This document shows positions 34,072 to 43,148 of a DNA stretch of 64,000 nt, one piece after another (the first letter of the stretch is position 1; every line of letters starts with the position of its first letter). This DNA is from Hyphomicrobium sp. CS1GBMeth3 (GTDB lineage Bacteria > Pseudomonadota > Alphaproteobacteria > Rhizobiales > Hyphomicrobiaceae). The position numbers and the translations under genes are program-made. The notes under the pieces were generated by a model. That model was not told the origin of the DNA. It made no database searches and saw only the letters and a program-made list of their open reading frames with translations. The stretch is from contig NZ_FPHO01000002.1 of the NCBI RefSeq assembly GCF_900117455.1, positions 496,001-560,000 on the forward strand, written 5' to 3'.

Positions 34072-35475
34072 ATGACCGCAAACGTCGCCGCTTTCCTCTA
34101 TCTTGTCGCCGGCGTGCTGTTCATCCTAGCGCTGCGCGGGCTTTCGCATCCCGAGACGAGCCGAAAGGGCAACGTCTACGGCATGATCGGTATGACGATC
34201 GCCGTGCTGACCACGCTCGCGGTTTCGAGCCCGCAAGAGTTCACGACATGGCTTCTCATCGCGGCCGGTCTTGGCACCGGCGGCGTCATCGGCGCGTTCA
34301 TCGCGCGCAAGATCCCGATGACGCAGATGCCGGAGCTGGTGGCTGCGTTTCACTCGCTCGTCGGCCTCGCGGCTGTGTTCGTTGCGGCGGCGGCGCTCTA
34401 TGCGCCGGAAGCCTTCGGCATCGGCGCGCAGGGCGCTATCGGGGCTGCGAGCCTCGTCGAGATGGGCCTCGGCCTTGCCATTGGCGCCATCACGTTCACG
34501 GGCTCGGTGATCGCGTTCGCCAAGCTCTCCGGGCGCATGTCGGGCGCGCCCATCATTCTGCCTGCGCGCCACATCATCAACCTGGCACTGTTCGTGGCCA
34601 TGGCGTTCCTGATCTACCGCTTCTGCATCTCAGGCGGCGATCCGACGCTATTCTGGATCATCACGCTGTTGGCACTGGTGTTCGGCGTGCTCATCATCAT
34701 TCCGATCGGCGGCGCGGACATGCCGGTCGTGGTTTCGATGCTGAATTCCTACTCGGGCTGGGCGGCGGCCGGCATCGGCTTCACGCTCGGCAACATCGCG
34801 CTGATCATCACGGGCGCGCTGGTCGGCTCGTCGGGTGCCATCCTCAGCTACATCATGTGCAAGGGCATGAACCGCAGCTTCCTGTCGGTGATCGCCGGCG
34901 GATTCGGCGGCGAGACGGCGGGTCCGGCGGGTGGTGGCGAGCAGAAGCCGGTCAAGCTCGGGTCGGCGGAGGACGCGGCCTACGTGCTCAAGAACGCCTC
35001 GCGGGTGATCATCGTCCCCGGCTATGGCATGGCCGTCGCCCAAGCTCAGCACGCGCTGCGCGAGATGGCCGACAACCTGAAGAAGGCTGGTGTCGAGGTG
35101 AAGTATGCGATCCATCCGGTCGCGGGTCGCATGCCGGGGCACATGAACGTGCTGCTGGCGGAGGCCAACGTTCCCTATGACGAGGTGTTCGAGCTCGAGG
35201 ACATCAATTCCGAGTTCTCGCAGACCGACGCCGTCTACGTCATCGGCGCCAACGACGTGGTGAACCCGGCCGCCGAGGACGACAAGACCTCGCCCATCTA
35301 CGGCATGCCCGTGCTGCAGGTCTGGAAGGCCGCGACCGTGTTTTTCAACAAGCGCTCGCTCGCGTCAGGCTATGCGGGCATCGACAATCCGGTGTTCTAT
35401 CGCGACAACACGGTCATGGTGCTTGGCGACGCCAAGAAGATGACCGAGGAAATCGCAAAGTCCTTGAGCCACTAG
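34072..35475 (+). CDS. pntB: NAD(P) transhydrogenase subunit beta (PntB)
   Basis: A 467-residue protein with eight or nine transmembrane helices (residues 5-280) forming the rest of the proton channel. The NADP(H)-binding domain III follows at the C-terminus: VIIVPGYGMAVAQAQHALRE is the nucleotide loop, with YAIHPVAGRMPGHMNVLLAE and the VIGANDVVNPAAEDD motif after it. Conserved membrane segments such as GGADMPVVVSMLNSYSGWAA identify it clearly. It is the last gene of the operon, and a GC-rich hairpin follows the stop. Confidence 0.96.
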   Translation: MTANVAAFLYLVAGVLFILALRGLSHPETSRKGNVYGMIGMTIAVLTTLAVSSPQEFTTWLLIAAGLGTGGVIGAFIARKIPMTQMPELVAAFHSLVGLAAVFVAAAALYAPEAFGIGAQGAIGAASLVEMGLGLAIGAITFTGSVIAFAKLSGRMSGAPIILPARHIINLALFVAMAFLIYRFCISGGDPTLFWIITLLALVFGVLIIIPIGGADMPVVVSMLNSYSGWAAAGIGFTLGNIALIITGALVGSSGAILSYIMCKGMNRSFLSVIAGGFGGETAGPAGGGEQKPVKLGSAEDAAYVLKNASRVIIVPGYGMAVAQAQHALREMADNLKKAGVEVKYAIHPVAGRMPGHMNVLLAEANVPYDEVFELEDINSEFSQTDAVYVIGANDVVNPAAEDDKTSPIYGMPVLQVWKAATVFFNKRSLASGYAGIDNPVFYRDNTVMVLGDAKKMTEEIAKSLSH

Positions 35476-35488
35476 GCAATGCCGCGAC

Positions 35489-35521
35489 GGCCTCGCTACG
35501 GTGTGGCGAGGCCGGTCTCTT
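35489..35521 (+). terminator. candidate terminator after pntB
   Basis: Perfect 8-bp stem GGCCTCGC / GCGAGGCC with a 9-nt loop, 14 nt after the pntB stop, followed by GGTCTCTTAT. The T run is weak; it also lies between convergent genes. Confidence 0.5.
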
Positions 35522-35544
35522 ATGCGGGCTTCCAGTGTGGCGCT

Positions 35545-35790
35545 TTACTCGTTCGCGCCTTTGATGGCGGCAATCGTGCCGCCAAAAATGGCGATGCCGG
35601 CCAGGATGCAGAGCATATCGCGATCGGCGCAGATCTCGCCGATGCTGCTGAGCCTCGGATGCTCTTCGGCGACATCAACGACTTCCCGGTTGTTCGCGGC
35701 CGTGATGTCCGGTGATTGATGTGCGCACCCTGCCAACATCGATGACGCCGCCACAACGCTGACAAGTCGTCGAGACAACCTTGTCACCAT
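35545..35790 (-). CDS. small putative lipoprotein (81 aa)
   Basis: N-terminal signal (LSRRLVSVVAASSMLAGC) with a lipobox ending MLAGC, so lipidation at the cysteine near residue 22 is predicted. The mature part contains a second cysteine pair (EICADRDMLCIL) and a C-terminal hydrophobic helix (LAGIAIFGGTIAAI). CAGGAG precedes the ATG. Function is unknown; it is convergent with pntB, about 70 bp between stops. Confidence 0.7.
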   Translation of the reverse strand: MVTRLSRRLVSVVAASSMLAGCAHQSPDITAANNREVVDVAEEHPRLSSIGEICADRDMLCILAGIAIFGGTIAAIKGANE

Positions 35791-36126
35791 AGGACCGGCT
35801 CCTGAAAAAGGAATCGTTTCGCTATCAGGCTAGCGAGTCCAGCTTCCGGCACCTGATGATTTGAGCGGACGTCTGACGTTTTGCGGGTGGCCGTGATTGC
35901 CCCGCAACAGGGCTTGCGGCTCGGCGCGTTACGCGTAAGAGGCATCAAGCGGTGGTATTGCAGGGAACGTCGGTTCGGCGCGTTTCTGGTCGCCCCAAAG
36001 CAACTTGTGCCCACGACCTGCCACAGTGCGGCAATCTTATCCCCTTGCGCGAAAGATCGGGAAGACTCTAGCCTTCGTAATGCCTCCCGTACCCGATGAG
36101 GGTCGGATTTAACCGAAAGGTGGCGC
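35791..36126. other. 336-bp intergenic region
   Basis: Divergent spacing between the small lipoprotein gene and the HExxH protein gene. No coding frame with a ribosome-binding site and no strong hairpin was recognised; promoters for both sides must lie here. Confidence 0.4.
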
Positions 36127-36663
36127 ATGAGGGTTCTTGCACCCATCGGTCTGCTTGCGGCGGTTGTGTTCGGTGCGGCCGTGACGGCTCATGCCGGTAC
36201 GGGCGGCGGGCTCGAGACGCAGCCCATCATCGGCGGCAACCCGATGCGCTGCTACGACTACCGCGGGGCGGTGGTGCGCACGCTGCAGACGACGCAACTC
36301 GGCGACGTGGGCCGCGCGTCCATCATCGGCCGCATACCCATCATCTCGCTCGATCCCGACCGCCTGGCGACGTTGCCCGCGAAACTGCAGACATTCTTCT
36401 ACATGCACGAGTGCGCGCATCATGTGCTCGGGCACGTGATCCGGCCAACGCTCACGAGCGAGCGGGAGGCCGATTGCTGGTCGATCAACTATGGCCGTGA
36501 AGCGGGGCTGTTCTCACGTGCCGACGTCGAGGGCTTTGCGCCACATCTTGCAAGCAGCCGCGGCTCGCGCTTCGGCCACCTGCCGGGGCCGGCCCGACTT
36601 GCACATCTGCTCAAGTGCTTCGACGAGCCCGAGAGCGGTGCCGTCACGGCCTTCACACGCTAG
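36127..36663 (+). CDS. exported HExxH-motif protein, putative zinc metallopeptidase
   Basis: A 178-residue protein with a signal peptide (LAPIGLLAAVVFGAAVTAHA) and a mature domain carrying HECAHHVLGH (HExxH at about residues 98-102). An EREADCW segment follows about 17 residues later, giving a plausible third glutamate ligand as in gluzincins. Cysteines (MRCYDY, HECAHH, EADCW, LKCFDE) suggest disulfides. AAGGTGGCGC precedes the ATG. The family is not recognised beyond the motif; peptidase activity is inferred. No neighbouring gene suggests a substrate. Confidence 0.7.
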   Translation: MRVLAPIGLLAAVVFGAAVTAHAGTGGGLETQPIIGGNPMRCYDYRGAVVRTLQTTQLGDVGRASIIGRIPIISLDPDRLATLPAKLQTFFYMHECAHHVLGHVIRPTLTSEREADCWSINYGREAGLFSRADVEGFAPHLASSRGSRFGHLPGPARLAHLLKCFDEPESGAVTAFTR

Positions 36664-36666
36664 CGC

Positions 36667-37074
36667 TCAGCTCGAAGGAGGGGTGCGCACGCCAGCCTCG
36701 ACGTTGTTGCCGTCTGGATCGAGCACGAATGCTGCGTAGTAGCCCATCTCTTTTGGCCCACGCGGGCCGGGCGCGCCATTGTCAGTTCCGCCCGCGGCGA
36801 GAGCCGCGCGGTAAAATGCATCGACGGTGGCGTGATCGGCCGCGCGAAAGGCAAGATGGATCGGGCTCGCCGATGTTCGATGTGCAGCTTTCCAGAATGC
36901 CGGTTCGTCGGTGCCGATCCAAATAAATGGCAGCGGCTCCGTGCTGCTCGATCCTATCAGAAATGAGTTTTCGCTATTGTCGAGCGTTGCGAGACCTAAG
37001 GCCTTTGTACACGCGTCGTAGAACACGCGTGCCTTGGCAAGATCGCCGACGCGAAAACCCATGTGATCGATCAT
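36667..37074 (-). CDS. VOC family (glyoxalase/bleomycin-resistance-like) protein
   Basis: A 135-residue single vicinal-oxygen-chelate domain. It starts MIDHMGFRVGDLAKARVFYD, a standard VOC N-terminus with metal-ligand His at position 4. The second half contains PIHLAFRAADHATVDAFYRA and the C-terminal YYAAFVLDPDGNNVEAG, whose final Glu is a usual ligand. Substrate is unknown. The start at 37074 has GGAGG 5 nt upstream; longer in-frame starts (37101, 37230) lack family conservation. It is convergent with the HExxH gene (3 bp between stops). Confidence 0.9.
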   Translation of the reverse strand: MIDHMGFRVGDLAKARVFYDACTKALGLATLDNSENSFLIGSSSTEPLPFIWIGTDEPAFWKAAHRTSASPIHLAFRAADHATVDAFYRAALAAGGTDNGAPGPRGPKEMGYYAAFVLDPDGNNVEAGVRTPPSS

Positions 37075-37195
37075 CTGGCCCTCCGTTACCGTGCGGGACA
37101 TCCGAGGAGAACGCGGGTGGCGAGCATTGGGTCCGCCGCTTGTCCCGATGCTTCGACGAACCCGAAACGAGCATGCAGGAAGCACAGGGGCGCTG

Positions 37196-37226
37196 ATCGA
37201 TGCGAGCCATTGCGGCTCGCATCGAT
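37196..37226 (-). terminator. 13-bp perfect inverted repeat, terminator-like hairpin
   Basis: ATCGATGCGAGCC and its exact complement separated by 5 nt lie directly after the stop of the downstream-read membrane gene (minus strand). No T run follows, so it may be a transcript-end stabiliser or Rho-assisted terminator. Confidence 0.45.
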
Positions 37227-37238
37227 GCACGATCGCGT

Positions 37239-37634
37239 TTAGCTGTTCTTGTGGAAGGTGATCATCAAGAGCGCCATCAGCACAGCCGAGAGCAGGCCAG
37301 CGAATGTGCCGATGATCACGGAGGATGGCGGTTGGGCGATGAGATCCGCCAGATCGTGGGCGGCGAGGCTGCCCGCAATCGACGCGATCGCTGCGTTCAC
37401 CAGCAGCACGCCCGGCACCTTGCGCTCGTCGCGTCCCACGCCAGCGCCGAGAAACACGAGCTTATAGCGCGCGATCGAGGCGAGCACCGTCGCCGCCAAT
37501 CCCGCAATGATCGCGAGCGACCGTGTGCCCGGTAAAACTCCGTCAAGTACGAGTCCAACGATCGCTCCGATCGCCGTGCCGATCAGAACAAGTACAATGA
37601 TGCTCGTTGAAATTGCGCCACCGCGTGCAGCCAT
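37239..37634 (-). CDS. hypothetical membrane protein (131 aa)
   Basis: A 131-residue protein with four hydrophobic segments: STSIIVLVLIGTAIGAIVGL, then LAIIAGLAATVLASIA, VLLVNAAIASIAGSLAA and VIIGTFAGLLSAVLMALLMI. A short polar loop (GAGVGRDERKVPG) lies between the second and third. GGGGA precedes the ATG. No catalytic residues or family are recognised. Confidence 0.7.
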   Translation of the reverse strand: MAARGGAISTSIIVLVLIGTAIGAIVGLVLDGVLPGTRSLAIIAGLAATVLASIARYKLVFLGAGVGRDERKVPGVLLVNAAIASIAGSLAAHDLADLIAQPPSSVIIGTFAGLLSAVLMALLMITFHKNS

Positions 37635-37765
37635 TTTTGTAATCCCCTAGCCGTTATGTTTTGCTGTTGAATCTTAACGGCAAAACACTGTCCTGAATGG
37701 CTCGAGCGGTCAACGTGCGTCGTGTGCTGCGATGCGGAAGGCGCCCACTTTCATCAAATCACTCT

Positions 37766-38404
37766 TCAACGCTGTGTCGGGATGACGATGCGCTGACCGA
37801 TCGTGATGTTCTCGTCGGGCAGACGGTTGGCGGCCATGAGTTCGCTCACCGGGATGCCGTGACGGCGCGACAGGGCGTAGAGCGTATCGCCTTGGCGAAC
37901 CTCGACGACCTGGGGACCGAGCGCTGCCGTCTGGCGGGGACGGCCGTAGTAGCCGGTGGGGACAGGGCCCGGGGCGGTCGCCGTGGCGGGAGCGGTGTGT
38001 GTGCCGGTGGTGATGCCGGACGGCGGCTGCTGCCAGCGCGCGTTTGCATTGTAGGTAGGTTCCGCGTCGATGCTTGCGGTCTCGATCCGGCTCGGCGCCG
38101 CATACGTGCGGTCAGTCGTGTCGTAGGAGGCCATCTCACGGGACGTCGGCTGGCCGGGATCGACATAGCGGCGCTGCGGCTCGGAGTAGGTCCGCCCGTA
38201 GGTGCTATTGTTGGAATAGGTGCCGCGATTGGTGGATCCGTCGGGATAGTGGCGTGGCGCGTTGCGCTGCATGCCTTCCTGGGGTCGCAGGCTTGCCGTG
38301 CTCATGGTGTCGTAGGAGCCGCCGGAGCTGCAGCCGGCGAGGAGGACCGAAAGCCCAGAGAGGACCAGCGCCGGGGCGCTGATCGCGTGGGGAGGGATAC
38401 GCAT
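37766..38404 (-). CDS. LysM-domain lipoprotein
   Basis: A 212-residue exported lipoprotein: the signal ends with LSVLLAGC (lipobox). A long low-complexity Ser/Thr/Tyr/Pro-rich linker follows, then a single C-terminal LysM domain (VVEVRQGDTLYALSRRHGI, ending ITIGQRIVIP) that binds peptidoglycan glycan strands. It lacks a peptidase M23 domain, unlike NlpD, so it is likely a wall-binding or scaffolding lipoprotein. The ATG at 38404 has GGAG 8 nt upstream and puts the signal peptide at the N-terminus; an upstream in-frame start is unlikely. It is divergent from the hydrolase gene. Confidence 0.85.
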   Translation of the reverse strand: MRIPPHAISAPALVLSGLSVLLAGCSSGGSYDTMSTASLRPQEGMQRNAPRHYPDGSTNRGTYSNNSTYGRTYSEPQRRYVDPGQPTSREMASYDTTDRTYAAPSRIETASIDAEPTYNANARWQQPPSGITTGTHTAPATATAPGPVPTGYYGRPRQTAALGPQVVEVRQGDTLYALSRRHGIPVSELMAANRLPDENITIGQRIVIPTQR

Positions 38405-38528
38405 ACTCAATACTCCGCAAACGCATATGCCCTCCAGAAGCACTCGTTTTGGTTAATCGAGTCTTAAGGTTGCCGTTGTCGGCGCTATGCTAGAGTCGCG
38501 TGCAGCGTGAAGTGGCGGAGCGAACTCT

Positions 38529-39359
38529 TTGAGGCTGATCCTCAAACTGGTGCTGGGAGCGGCGTTGGCGATGGGACTACTGGCCTTGATCGTTCCCGTG
38601 CTTCAGCAGCGGCTCATGTACTTTCCGGACAAGCAGCATTTCACACCCGAGCAGGCGGGGCTGCGCGGCGTTTCCGAGCGTGTGCTCGAGACGCCGGACG
38701 GAGCGCGCGTCGTTGCGTGGTACGCGCCGGCCCGCCGCGGACGTCCGACGATCCTCTACTTCCATGGCAACGCGGGCTCGCTCGAGACGCGCACGGAGCG
38801 CATCCGCAAGTACATGGCGCGCGGGCTCGGCGTGTTCATGATGACGTACCGTGGATTCGGGGGGAGTACGGGCAAGCCGTCCGAAGCCGCCAACGTGGCC
38901 GACGCGCTCCTGGCCTACGACACGCTCGTCGCGTCGGGTGTCGAAGCGGATGACATTGTCATCTACGGGGAGTCGCTCGGCACCGGCGTTGCCGTGCAGG
39001 TCGCGGGCGCGCGGCCCGCTCAAGGGCTCGTGCTCGACGCGCCGTACACGTCGATGGTGGATCTCGCGGCGCTACATCACCCGCTCATTCCCGGGCGCTG
39101 GTTCATGACCGACCGCTACGAGACGCGCCGGCACATCCTGAAAGTCACGATGCCGCTCCTGGTTCTGCACGGCGAGAGGGATTGGATTGTGCCGATCGAA
39201 ATGGGGCGCGAGATCTATGCGCTCGCGCCGGGACCCAAGACGCTCAAGACGTTTGCGCAGGCCGGGCACGACGACCACTACAAGTTCGGCTCTTATGAAG
39301 CGCTCTATACGTGGTTCGATCGGTTGCGCACCGACGAAGCGCGGCGCCGCGAGGGCTAA
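38529..39359 (+). CDS. membrane-anchored alpha/beta hydrolase
   Basis: A 276-residue BEM46/ABHD-like serine hydrolase. A single N-terminal helix (LILKLVLGAALAMGLLALIV) anchors it. The oxyanion segment is LYFHGNAGSLETR, the nucleophile elbow GESLGTG (Ser in GxSxG), the acid is near LHGERDWIVP, and the histidine lies in QAGHDDHYK. The start is a TTG at 38529 with GGAG 8 nt upstream. Substrate is unknown (ester or thioester). Its stop overlaps the stop of the convergent protease gene by 4 bp. Confidence 0.88.
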   Translation: MRLILKLVLGAALAMGLLALIVPVLQQRLMYFPDKQHFTPEQAGLRGVSERVLETPDGARVVAWYAPARRGRPTILYFHGNAGSLETRTERIRKYMARGLGVFMMTYRGFGGSTGKPSEAANVADALLAYDTLVASGVEADDIVIYGESLGTGVAVQVAGARPAQGLVLDAPYTSMVDLAALHHPLIPGRWFMTDRYETRRHILKVTMPLLVLHGERDWIVPIEMGREIYALAPGPKTLKTFAQAGHDDHYKFGSYEALYTWFDRLRTDEARRREG

Positions 39360-40987
39360 TACGTGGTGCGTCCGAACGTGAAGAAGGCGAAGGCGGCGAT
39401 CACCGCGAAGATCAGGAGGGGGACGACGACGCCGGCCAGATAGGGGTAAGCCTTGATCGTGCCGGCCGAGGTCTTGAGCTCGTTCATGATGACGTGGCCA
39501 CCCATGCCGCGGCGGAACCAGCCTGTCACCTCACCCCTGGCGCCGATATGCTGCCTGATGCGCTGCCAGCCGGTCCAGAGGTCGCCGAACGGTCCGAACA
39601 GCGAGCGGAAATCGACGACCATGCGGCCGGTCTTGTCGGCGAAAACGGTATCCTCGCCGACAATGGAGCCGGCCACCGCGCGACCGATGACCTCGCCTTG
39701 GAGCCGCACCGGCCGGCCCACGATCGGGGAGGCCGCCACGTCGCCCATCAGAGCGACGACCGTGGTGTCGGCGGGCGCCGAGAACGGGTAGGTGATCGGG
39801 ATCAGCACGCCCCACGCGAGCACGGCAGCCGGAATGGCGAGGAGAATATAGATGAGCCCTCCGGTCGCCACCGTTGCCAAGCCCCCGATGACGAGGGCTG
39901 CCGTGGGCAATGCGATCAGAGCCAGCTCGCGCAGGAACTTGTTCCAGAGCGCGGTGCGGTCGACATTCGCGCGCCGTGCTGCTGCCTCGACGTCGATCTC
40001 GGCGAAGGGTTGGCGCTTTTCGCGTGCGATGGCCTCGAGCGCCTGGATACGCCTGCCCGTGAGTGGATGCGTCGAGTTCAGCTCGATCAGTTTGGCCCAC
40101 GGATTGTAGATGTCGAACAGCATGGCGTTCGCCGTCGCGTCCGGGTTGAGCTTAGCCGCTTCGACGACGAGGCCGAGGTGGCTCGCGCCTTTGAAGTCGA
40201 CGACGCCCATGTGTCGCGTCGAGGCGAGCAGCTCGCGTGTCGCGTCCGTGTCGTCGGACTCGGCGATGCCGTAGGCGATCTTGACCAGCGCGTTGGCGAG
40301 GTGGCGGGCCTCGACGCGCTCGGCGGCGAAGCTGTCGGCTAGGTATTCGCGCGTGCGGCTCAGGTAAAGCAGCAGATACGTACCGACGACGTACATCACA
40401 TAAGCAACGAGGCCGACGGCGGCGGCGTTGTTCTTGCCCTTCGAGCTGCCGCCGGATCTCTGGCGGCTCAGGCTCGCGTAGATGACGTACATCATCTGGA
40501 CCAGCGTGCCCGCGACGGTCATGACGAGGAAGTCCATATGGACGATGTGGCCCAACTCGTGGGCTACCACCGCACGCGTTTCCTCCTCGTTCAGGTATTC
40601 GAAGATGCCGTCGGTCAGCACGATGCGGGCGCTGGAGCGGAACAGGCCGTAGGTGAAGGCCGTCGGGTTGCGGTCGGGGATGATGCCGACGGACGGGGCT
40701 TTGAACCCGTACTGATCGGCGACCTCGTGGACGATGGCGTGGACGTGTGGATAGCGTGCCTTGAGGGTAGCGTCATCGAGGTAGACGACCTTGTTGATCC
40801 ATTGGAGCATGAGGTCCGTGAGCCACGGGCTTATGACGAAGATGACCGTGTTGATGACGAGGACCAGCGTCAGCGCCGCCCCGAGATCGAGACTGCCCAT
40901 GGCCACGAATGCTGCGATGATGACGCCCGCCAGCATGGCGGTGAGCAGCGACAGCGTGAGGAGGGATGCGAAGAAGAGCTTGCCCAT
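39356..40987 (-). CDS. M48 family (HtpX-like) membrane metallopeptidase
   Basis: A 543-residue membrane zinc protease, longer than HtpX (about 290). Two N-terminal helices are followed by the active-site VVAHELGHIVHMDF (HExxH) and the third ligand in TREYLADSFAAE. STHPLTGRRIQALE follows, also typical of M48. Two more helices (about residues 355-395) and a C-terminal domain with a beta-rich region and a final helix are additional to HtpX. Such proteins degrade damaged membrane proteins; the role of the extra domain is unknown. The gene stands alone, convergent with the hydrolase. Confidence 0.9.
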   Translation of the reverse strand: MGKLFFASLLTLSLLTAMLAGVIIAAFVAMGSLDLGAALTLVLVINTVIFVISPWLTDLMLQWINKVVYLDDATLKARYPHVHAIVHEVADQYGFKAPSVGIIPDRNPTAFTYGLFRSSARIVLTDGIFEYLNEEETRAVVAHELGHIVHMDFLVMTVAGTLVQMMYVIYASLSRQRSGGSSKGKNNAAAVGLVAYVMYVVGTYLLLYLSRTREYLADSFAAERVEARHLANALVKIAYGIAESDDTDATRELLASTRHMGVVDFKGASHLGLVVEAAKLNPDATANAMLFDIYNPWAKLIELNSTHPLTGRRIQALEAIAREKRQPFAEIDVEAAARRANVDRTALWNKFLRELALIALPTAALVIGGLATVATGGLIYILLAIPAAVLAWGVLIPITYPFSAPADTTVVALMGDVAASPIVGRPVRLQGEVIGRAVAGSIVGEDTVFADKTGRMVVDFRSLFGPFGDLWTGWQRIRQHIGARGEVTGWFRRGMGGHVIMNELKTSAGTIKAYPYLAGVVVPLLIFAVIAAFAFFTFGRTTY

Positions 40988-41049
40988 GCGGGCAGCATAG
41001 TCGAGGCGCCGGCTTGTTGTCAGGAAGCGGGTGAGTATTACCCTCTACG

Positions 41050-41085
41050 AAAAACTGCGCCGCCGGGCATTCACCCTGCGGCGCA
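41050..41085 (-). terminator. Rho-independent terminator of rpsU
   Basis: On the minus strand TGCGCCGC and GCGGCGCA (8-bp perfect stem, 14-nt loop) are followed by GTTTTTCG, 25 bp after the rpsU stop. Confidence 0.8.
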
Positions 41086-41109
41086 TAAATCTCAAACTGT
41101 TGGTTGGGG

Positions 41110-41424
41110 TCAGCGGGCGCCGCCGAAACCACCAGAGTTGCCACCGGCACCGGTAGCTGCGCCAGCCGGACGGCCACCGGGGCCACCGCGGCCGGGACCC
41201 TTGGCGCCGCGTGCAGCAGCGGGCTTGCCGGGCAGCAGGCCTTCGCGCTGCAGCTTCTTGCGGGCGCGGCGCACGGCCTCTGCCTTCTCGCGGGCCTTCT
41301 TCTCGGAGGGCTTCTCAAAATAGTTCCGGAGCTTCATCTCACGGAAAATACCCTCGCGCTGCATCTTCTTCTTGAGCGCCTTGAGGGCCTGGTCGACGTT
41401 GTTGTCGCGAACGAGTACCTGCAA
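41110..41424 (-). CDS. rpsU: 30S ribosomal protein bS21 with Gly-rich tail
   Basis: Small subunit protein. The conserved body [20 protein letters not shown] and the basic helices ([17 protein letters not shown]) are standard bS21. It continues into a roughly 30-residue Gly/Ala/Pro-rich tail ([17 protein letters not shown]...) absent from enterobacterial bS21. The start is probably a TTG at 41424, which places the first residue exactly before QVLVRDN and has AGAGGT 6 nt upstream; the next upstream in-frame start would add 13 non-conserved residues. Monocistronic, followed by a clear terminator. Confidence 0.92.
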   Translation of the reverse strand: MQVLVRDNNVDQALKALKKKMQREGIFREMKLRNYFEKPSEKKAREKAEAVRRARKKLQREGLLPGKPAAARGAKGPGRGGPGGRPAGAATGAGGNSGGFGGAR

Positions 41425-41454
41425 GCGGTGACCTCTGGGTTCTGAATAGCTGAA

Positions 41455-41494
41455 AAATAACAAACACGGAGCGCCGGCGGCTCGCCTCCGGCGC
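41455..41494 (-). terminator. candidate terminator after purEK
   Basis: On the minus strand GCGCCGG / CCGGCGC (7-bp stem with GC-rich loop) is followed within a few bases by the T-rich GTTTGTTATTTTT. It lies between purK and rpsU. Confidence 0.5.
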
Positions 41495-41580
41495 TTCGGG
41501 CGGATTGATTTGCGTGGCTTCTATCAAACGCCGGGCTGCTTGTCCACGGGAGGAGCCCCCAATTTAAAGCTTTTCTTGCC

Positions 41581-42657
41581 CTAAGAGCCGGGTCTCAGGC
41601 GGTTTATATGCCCCATTTTACGGCCTGGACGGGGTTCGGGCTTGCCGTAGAGGTGAAGGGCGGTGCCCGGTTCGGCTGCCAGTTCCCGCCAGCGGTCGAC
41701 GTCGGCGCCGATCAGATTCGTCATGGTGACGTCAGCGTGACGGGCTGTGTCGCCCAGGGGCCAGCCCACCACGGCGCGGATGTGGTTCTCGAACTGGCTG
41801 ATGAGGCAGGCGTCCATGGTCCAGTGGCCGGAGTTGTGCACGCGGGGCGCGATCTCGTTGACCACGAGGGGCTCGGGGGCGCCCGGCACGTAAAACATCT
41901 CGACAGCGAGGACGCCGACGTAGTCGAGGGCTGCGGCGATGGCGCCGGCGATGTCGCGGGCGCGGGCCGCGTGCGGCTCCGGCAGCGGCGAGGGCACGGT
42001 GGAGGTGTCGAGGATGCCGTTCTTATGCGTGTTGAGCGGGATATCGTAGAAGCGCGTCTCGCCCGTGAGCGCCCGCACGACGAGCACGGAGACCTCGAAG
42101 TCGAACGGGACCAGACCTTCGAGCACGCAGGGGGCGCTTTTCAGGCTTTCGAAAGCGGGAGCCAGGTCGGCGGCGCTTTTGATCCGCACCTGGCCCTTGC
42201 CGTCGTAACCGAGGCGGCGCGTTTTCAGGATGCCCGTCTCGCCGATGGTGGAAAGCGCGGCGGCGAGGGAAGCGTCGTCCTCGACGTTGGCGAACGGTGC
42301 AACGGGAAGGCCGAGATCCTCGATAAAGTTCTTCTCTTCAAGACGGTCCTGCGCCACGGCCAGGGCTTTGGGGCCTGGCCGCACGGGGGCCACGGCCTCG
42401 GCGGCTGCCGCGGCTCTGAGCGGCACGTTCTCGAACTCGTAGGTGACGACGTCGACGGTTTCGGCGAAGGCGCGGACTTTCTCGGCGTCCTCGAACGGGC
42501 CGATGGTCGAGGCGCACGCGACATCGCAGGCTCCGCCCGGGACGTCCGAATAGATATGGCACTTGAGGCCTAGCTCGGCGGCGGCGAGAGTCAGCATGCG
42601 GCCGAGTTGGCCGCCGCCCAAGATGCCGATCGTCGATCCAGGCGGAAGCGCTGTCAT
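41581..42657 (-). CDS. purK: 5-(carboxyamino)imidazole ribonucleotide synthase PurK
   Basis: A 358-residue ATP-grasp enzyme carboxylating AIR to N5-CAIR in purine synthesis. N-terminal nucleotide-fold [19 protein letters not shown]-grasp loop [17 protein letters not shown], and the metal-binding [19 protein letters not shown] are diagnostic. The start at 42657 overlaps the purE stop by 4 bp; the frame stays open far upstream only as an alternative reading of purE DNA. The C-terminal [16 protein letters not shown] is also typical. Confidence 0.96.
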   Translation of the reverse strand: MTALPPGSTIGILGGGQLGRMLTLAAAELGLKCHIYSDVPGGACDVACASTIGPFEDAEKVRAFAETVDVVTYEFENVPLRAAAAAEAVAPVRPGPKALAVAQDRLEEKNFIEDLGLPVAPFANVEDDASLAAALSTIGETGILKTRRLGYDGKGQVRIKSAADLAPAFESLKSAPCVLEGLVPFDFEVSVLVVRALTGETRFYDIPLNTHKNGILDTSTVPSPLPEPHAARARDIAGAIAAALDYVGVLAVEMFYVPGAPEPLVVNEIAPRVHNSGHWTMDACLISQFENHIRAVVGWPLGDTARHADVTMTNLIGADVDRWRELAAEPGTALHLYGKPEPRPGRKMGHINRLRPGS

Positions 42658-43148
42658 TCGCCCTTCGGGTCCTCGGCCACGGCCGCTGTCTGCGCCTCGC
42701 GGTAGGCGGCGACGCGGGCGGCGAGATCCGGGTTCGCAAGGGCCAGGATCTGGGCCGCGAGCAGGCCGGCATTCTTGGCGCCTGCCTCGCCGATGGCCAG
42801 CGTGCCGACCGGGATGCCGCCCGGCATCTGCACGATCGAGTAGAGGCTGTCGAGGCCACTGAGGCTCCTGGTCGGGATCGGCACGCCGAGGACGGGGAGC
42901 GGCGTCATGGAAGCGGTCATGCCGGGCAGATGGGCGGCACCGCCGGCGCCGGCGATGATCACCTTGAGACCGCGCTCGGCCGCCGTACGGGCGTAGGAAA
43001 CAAGCCGGTCGGGCGTACGGTGGGCCGAGACGATCTTGGTCTCGTAGGGGACTTCCAGCGCATCGAGGATGGCGGCCGCCTGCTCCATGACCGGCCAGTC
43101 GGACTGGCTGCCCATGATGATGCCCACTTCCGCTCGGCGTTTGGTCAT
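42654..43148 (-). CDS. purE: N5-carboxyaminoimidazole ribonucleotide mutase PurE
   Basis: A 164-residue class I PurE that rearranges N5-CAIR to [18 protein letters not shown], then [22 protein letters not shown] and the C-terminal [19 protein letters not shown] are the conserved active-site segments. The ATG at 43148 yields the normal length; an in-frame start at 43316 adds a non-conserved leader. Translationally coupled to purK. Confidence 0.96.
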   Translation of the reverse strand: MTKRRAEVGIIMGSQSDWPVMEQAAAILDALEVPYETKIVSAHRTPDRLVSYARTAAERGLKVIIAGAGGAAHLPGMTASMTPLPVLGVPIPTRSLSGLDSLYSIVQMPGGIPVGTLAIGEAGAKNAGLLAAQILALANPDLAARVAAYREAQTAAVAEDPKGE

